Source of the DNA: Candidatus Thorarchaeota archaeon MP11T_1
Lineage (GTDB): Archaea; Asgardarchaeota; Thorarchaeia; Thorarchaeales; Thorarchaeaceae
Assembly: GCA_002825515.1 (NCBI GenBank)
Contig: PJET01000045.1
Location: 1 to 17,975, forward strand
Direction of reading: 5' to 3'
Length of the DNA: 17,975 nucleotides
The notes under the pieces were generated by a model that made no database searches, had not been told where the DNA came from, and saw only the letters and a list, made by a program, of their open reading frames with translations. A program made the position numbers and the translations under genes. This document shows, one piece after another, positions 14,678 through 17,975 of this stretch; the stretch's first letter is position 1, and the number at the start of each line of letters is the position of its first letter.

Positions 14678-17011
14678 TTGGTTATTGATGATTTTAGTCG
14701 TTTGCAGCGTTTCAGACGAATAGCTCAAAATTATGAAAGATCTCTCCCCAATACAGACATTCCTGTTGATGCCCAAATTGAACTACTTAGAGAGCGGCTA
14801 AATGCATCTGCGTATCTTGAAGCTGCACCATGGATGCTTCCATCATGGATAGACCTAGTCATGAAATCTATCGATAAGGATGAAATATTAGTCACAGAAT
14901 TACCAAACGATTCATACCGAAACTGGTCATTGATAGGTGGTGTCGGTTCAAAGAAGTTCGGAATTTCTGACTCTCGGGGACTCGTTACTGCACTTCCAGG
15001 ATGTGGCTCAGTGGATATTTGGGTTCTGGGAGCAAATGGTATCATTTTTCCTGCACTTATGGGTAAGGATGGACCACAGTTAAAACTGGTTTCAACGGAA
15101 GATCAACTCTACGAGTGGAAGACAGATGTTCAATCAATTGAATTCACTAGATTAATCTATCATGTGGAACAGCAAGGGGTAGAATTCCTATATAATGAAG
15201 TGATTTTGAAAAACATCGCTCTTGAGGAAGCCTCTATCACTTTCTATGCTGCTCTGAGACCTATGTCTGTTTTAGGTTTTGAACCAATTGAAACCCTTGA
15301 ATTTGATGCGAACAACAATCAGATCTTTGCTAATGAACTCCCTGCGCTTCAGACCGAAACAACACCATCTGCGGTCTATCTGGCTGAAGCAAACGATCCA
15401 ACTATCCCAGAAGTTATTCAGACTAACAAAACTCGTTATGACTACAAAATATCTTCTAAAGATGGATTTGGAACTGCCATTTTGAAATTCAACATCACTC
15501 TTTCGCCTGCAGGAACAAGGACAATTCTATTCAACTCGCCCCTAGAAGCGATTCCTGATAGAGCGTCCTTTGCCAAGTATAGACCTGACAACCATAATCG
15601 TGACCTATCTGTTGGGAAATGGTATTCCTTTAATGAAACGCGAGGTGAGGCATTCTTTCCTGATGAGGAACTAGATCAAGTACTTGCACAGGCTGCAGCT
15701 TCTCTAGCTATACAATCACAATCAGTCATATTTTCGGAGAATGCAGATAGTTTCTCTTCGTTGTTGAATTGGAAGGAACGAGTTCGAGTTTTAATTGCGC
15801 TGATTAAGTCTGGTGGTATTCATGTAGCCAACCAAATTGCATTTGAGTTATCAAAAGCCTATCAAAATTCAGAGGTTTCCATAGACCCCGCTATGTTCAG
15901 TAGCACTCTTTGGGTACTCCTAAAGATGCAAGACTATTCCATGCAAAAAGAATCATTGCAGTACATACACAAGTTCCTTGTTTATTTAGCAGAGAATGTG
16001 ATCACATTGCTCGCTGCAGAGCACCCTCAGAACAAAAATGTTGAACAATTATCAAATGAGTTATCTGTCGACGAAACTGAAGATACACCTCTTGAACACT
16101 ACAGTGTTTTGAATCCCTCAATGTTGAAGATCTTTAATGAATCACTATGGGATCTTGCAGCTCTCAAGGAAAGCTTGACATATTTTGCTTTGACTGAAGT
16201 CAGTCTGGCCACAAAAATCAAAGACAAGATTACCATTGTTGAAAATTTTGCCCAGGAGCAATTTCAAGAGATTCAGAACGCACGTTGGCCACGCCCAAAC
16301 GACCCTGGGATGGTTGAAATTGATAGAGCTATACTTGACATTCTAACAAGCATCGTTCAACTCAGAATTAATGGGTTTGATAAAAAATACCTTAGATCAT
16401 TATGCAAGAAGATTTCTGAAAGACGAATTGTACGAAACCTCTGGAAAACGCGAGGGTCTGAAGAGTCTTTCTCAAGTCATCTTTCACTGCGAATTGCGCA
16501 GTTTCATGTTTGGGACAAACAACGGGATACTGCAGAACCGCTCCTTCGTAGAGCTCTTGAATTTCTTTCAGAGGATTTTCTACTACCAGAATATGTAAAC
16601 CCTAGAACCTTTGGAGGCGGTGGAGGAGCTGGCTCGAGTGTGTTAGCGGCTGCAGATATCATTCTTCTTCTAAGTGACATGCTTGTTCATGAGGACAACA
16701 ACAATCTGGTCTTCTTAGCAGGAATACCCAGTGAATGGTACCAAGCAAGAAAACCCCTCAAAATCAAAGGACTTCCCACGAGATTTGGAAAAACTGGGAT
16801 TGAAATAGGACAATCTGCGAATCAGCACCAAATTGAAACAGGGATGGAACTCCTTCCTGACGAGATTGAAGTCCATTTACCTAACACCGTTCCCCTACGG
16901 ATGGTAAAAGCATATGGAGGGAGCATTGTGGACAGAGCAGTGAAATATCGATCTCCTCACCTAAAGCTAATTCCTTTATCGAATGATGTAGTTCTGACCT
17001 ATCACCGATAG
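14678..17011 (+). CDS. Hypothetical protein, six-hairpin glycosidase-like (GH15/GH65-like fold), cytoplasmic
   Basis: The protein has 777 residues from a TTG start, with no signal peptide or membrane helix, so it is probably cytoplasmic. Residues about 60-290 are rich in beta-strands and contain patterns such as SLIGGVGSKKFGISDSRGLV and ITFYAALRPMSVLGF, like the N-terminal beta-sandwich of glycogen-debranching and GH15-type enzymes. Residues about 320-690 are mainly helical, as expected for an (alpha/alpha)6 toroid. Near the end of the helical part, LPEYVNPRTFGGGGGAG (Glu638) followed by AAADIILLLSDM resembles the last hairpin of GH15-like proteins. A short beta-rich C-terminal domain follows, with IPSEWYQ and LPTRFGKTGIEI, as in GH15/GH65/GH95-type C-terminal domains. 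I cannot place a second catalytic acid, so activity and substrate are unknown. A role in polysaccharide or glycoconjugate turnover is inference. It is transcribed alone and divergently from the transporter operon. Confidence 0.75.
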   Translation: MVIDDFSRLQRFRRIAQNYERSLPNTDIPVDAQIELLRERLNASAYLEAAPWMLPSWIDLVMKSIDKDEILVTELPNDSYRNWSLIGGVGSKKFGISDSRGLVTALPGCGSVDIWVLGANGIIFPALMGKDGPQLKLVSTEDQLYEWKTDVQSIEFTRLIYHVEQQGVEFLYNEVILKNIALEEASITFYAALRPMSVLGFEPIETLEFDANNNQIFANELPALQTETTPSAVYLAEANDPTIPEVIQTNKTRYDYKISSKDGFGTAILKFNITLSPAGTRTILFNSPLEAIPDRASFAKYRPDNHNRDLSVGKWYSFNETRGEAFFPDEELDQVLAQAAASLAIQSQSVIFSENADSFSSLLNWKERVRVLIALIKSGGIHVANQIAFELSKAYQNSEVSIDPAMFSSTLWVLLKMQDYSMQKESLQYIHKFLVYLAENVITLLAAEHPQNKNVEQLSNELSVDETEDTPLEHYSVLNPSMLKIFNESLWDLAALKESLTYFALTEVSLATKIKDKITIVENFAQEQFQEIQNARWPRPNDPGMVEIDRAILDILTSIVQLRINGFDKKYLRSLCKKISERRIVRNLWKTRGSEESFSSHLSLRIAQFHVWDKQRDTAEPLLRRALEFLSEDFLLPEYVNPRTFGGGGGAGSSVLAAADIILLLSDMLVHEDNNNLVFLAGIPSEWYQARKPLKIKGLPTRFGKTGIEIGQSANQHQIETGMELLPDEIEVHLPNTVPLRMVKAYGGSIVDRAVKYRSPHLKLIPLSNDVVLTYHR

Positions 17012-17082
17012 ATAACAAAAACCAGCAATAGATGTGAAATGCATCCTATTATTAGCACTCGTGATGTCAGGGGTTTTACCAC

Positions 17083-17277
17083 ATGTCTATATTTCCTCCT
17101 GCTAATGCCCAAAATATGGCTCCCACACCAGAAGAATTACTTGCAGAAGCTACACGTTTCCATTCGCTGCAGATTACAAGAAATGTAGTTTTAAATTACA
17201 ACACGTTCTGGTTTTTCATCATCGTGCCATTTCCAGACATCCAAAATACACCGGGTTTCTTTTGGAATTCCTTTTAG
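17083..17277 (+). CDS. Doubtful small ORF, 64 residues
   Basis: A small frame begins MSIFPPANAQNMAPTPEELL, with AGGGG at 17069-17073 placed 9 bases before the ATG. The first 36 residues look protein-like and could be amphipathic helix. The last 28 residues lie antisense to the 3' end of the convergent gene and look like a shadow. It may be a short real protein, a remnant of a longer gene, or chance. No family is recognised. Confidence 0.2.
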   Translation: MSIFPPANAQNMAPTPEELLAEATRFHSLQITRNVVLNYNTFWFFIIVPFPDIQNTPGFFWNSF

Positions 17278-17975
17278 CTTCTGTCCTGCATAGATGTACG
17301 CGCCATCAACATACCGCTTTCCCTTCCTCTTGGGGAGTTTCTTGAGAAAATCAATGGCTGCGTTGTCGTATTCTCTAGCCACAATTATGGCTCTTGCTGG
17401 AAAGTAGGGTTGAGTTACCATCTCATCCTTTTGCATTGATAGGACCGCGAAGTTGTCCAGTGAGTCAATGAAGTCGATTACATGCACTCGACCAGCAGGA
17501 CTGTCAATCACCTTGACGAAACTATAGTTTTCACCAAACTGTCCCCATGAATCCCCAGTATCGGAGTCTCTTCTTCCAGCGTCAATCAATAAATCCACAG
17601 AGCCTTGAGAACCATCTCGTTTCATTAAACTAGGTCTAATTGATACCTTGCCCTCATACTCTTCTTGAATGAATTCTGAAACTCTACTAATGAAAGGATT
17701 CTGAATCTTTCTTAGATATTGGTCAGCTATTTCAGCAAACTCACTATAGAGTGTGGATGACACCTCAGTGGTCAATCCACTCTCTTCAAAGCGTCTTCCC
17801 AACTCATTTGCTAAGGAATAGGCCTCTTGGTACTCTTTCTTCTTGGGAGCAATCAAAGCAGTAATGATTTGGTTTCTAGGTGCTAGATAGATCACTTTCT
17901 CTTCTGTTGTGAAGGATGAAAGACCTCCGAATTTTAATTCCCTAGTAAAGTGACCAATCGCAGCTATAAAGCTGG
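17191..17975 (-). CDS. Hypothetical protein with longin/roadblock-like N-terminal part (5' end outside window)
   Basis: The frame is open from the stop TAA at 17191-17193 to the right edge, giving 260 visible codons, and the true start lies outside. An internal GTG at 17895 could be taken as a start. However, the 26 codons upstream of it read as continuous protein (AAIGHFTRELKFGGLSSFTT) that joins naturally to EEKVIYLAPRNQIITALIAP, so the GTG is not the start. This first stretch, a helix then GGLSSFTTEE, a strand, and ITALIAP, followed by a helix, resembles the longin/roadblock-like small-GTPase-associated proteins abundant in Asgard archaea. The remainder (from about IQNPFISRVSEFI to the C-terminus WKWHDDEKPERVVI) is soluble, mixed alpha/beta, without signal or membrane helix, and is not recognised. 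It converges with the glycosidase-like gene. The family assignment is by pattern only. Confidence 0.7.
   Translation of the reverse strand, partial: SFIAAIGHFTRELKFGGLSSFTTEEKVIYLAPRNQIITALIAPKKKEYQEAYSLANELGRRFEESGLTTEVSSTLYSEFAEIADQYLRKIQNPFISRVSEFIQEEYEGKVSIRPSLMKRDGSQGSVDLLIDAGRRDSDTGDSWGQFGENYSFVKVIDSPAGRVHVIDFIDSLDNFAVLSMQKDEMVTQPYFPARAIIVAREYDNAAIDFLKKLPKRKGKRYVDGAYIYAGQKLKGIPKETRCILDVWKWHDDEKPERVVI

Noticed and set aside
16440..16600. GH15 catalytic acid motif suggested by LWKTRG next to LPEY
   Set aside because: In GH15 the first catalytic Glu follows W and lies about 200 residues before the second. Here the residue is Lys590 and the spacing to Glu638 is 48, so the likeness is probably chance.
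1..17975. Insertion sequence, integrase, attachment site or prophage
   Set aside because: No transposase or integrase frame and no terminal inverted or target-site repeats were seen.

Overview
The window looks archaeal, and an Asgard archaeon (for example of the Thorarchaeia type) is my best guess. The evidence is Shine-Dalgarno sequences of the GGAGG and GGTGAT kind, A/T-rich TATA-like boxes upstream of both divergent transcription units, very large secreted proteins rich in N-x-S/T sequons, and a right-edge gene whose first visible part resembles the small longin/roadblock-like proteins common in Asgard genomes. The lineage is inferred; nothing in the window fixes it. Most of the window is coding.

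Layout. Positions 1-14439 form one tightly packed minus-strand operon of five genes, read from right to left. They are an ABC-2 type permease (13258-14439); an ABC ATPase with an unusual N-terminal extension of about 235 residues (11566-13245); a 1455-residue membrane-anchored ectoprotein built from a degenerate subtilisin-like domain and a GldG/IFT52/site-1-protease-like (GIFT-like) domain (7194-11561); a second ABC ATPase (6194-7192); and the first 2065 codons or more of a giant secreted protein with an N-terminal beta-propeller and about 60 thrombospondin type 3-like calcium-binding repeats, which runs off the left edge (1-6197). Neighbouring genes overlap or are separated by at most 12 bases, and each has a recognisable ribosome binding site inside the end of the gene before it. 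Several long antisense frames over these genes are shadows.

A 238-base divergent promoter region (14440-14677) separates the operon from a plus-strand gene for a 777-residue protein that resembles six-hairpin glycosidases (14678-17011, TTG start). A short spacer with a doubtful small ORF follows. The last gene is a minus-strand gene cut by the right edge (17191-17975), whose visible N-terminal part is longin/roadblock-like.

How the genes may work together (inference). The operon resembles a GldA/GldF/GldG-type ABC system (ATPase, ABC-2 permease, ectodomain auxiliary protein) tied to one very large calcium-binding surface protein. The auxiliary protein keeps the catalytic Asp and His of subtilases but has Asp in place of the oxyanion Asn and Thr in place of the nucleophilic Ser. 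It may therefore be a pseudoprotease used for binding or chaperoning, perhaps acting on the giant protein. Its order of domains (subtilase, beta-sandwich region, GIFT-like domain, C-terminal membrane helix, cytoplasmic tail) is close to that of eukaryotic site-1 protease. This is the most interesting observation in the window.
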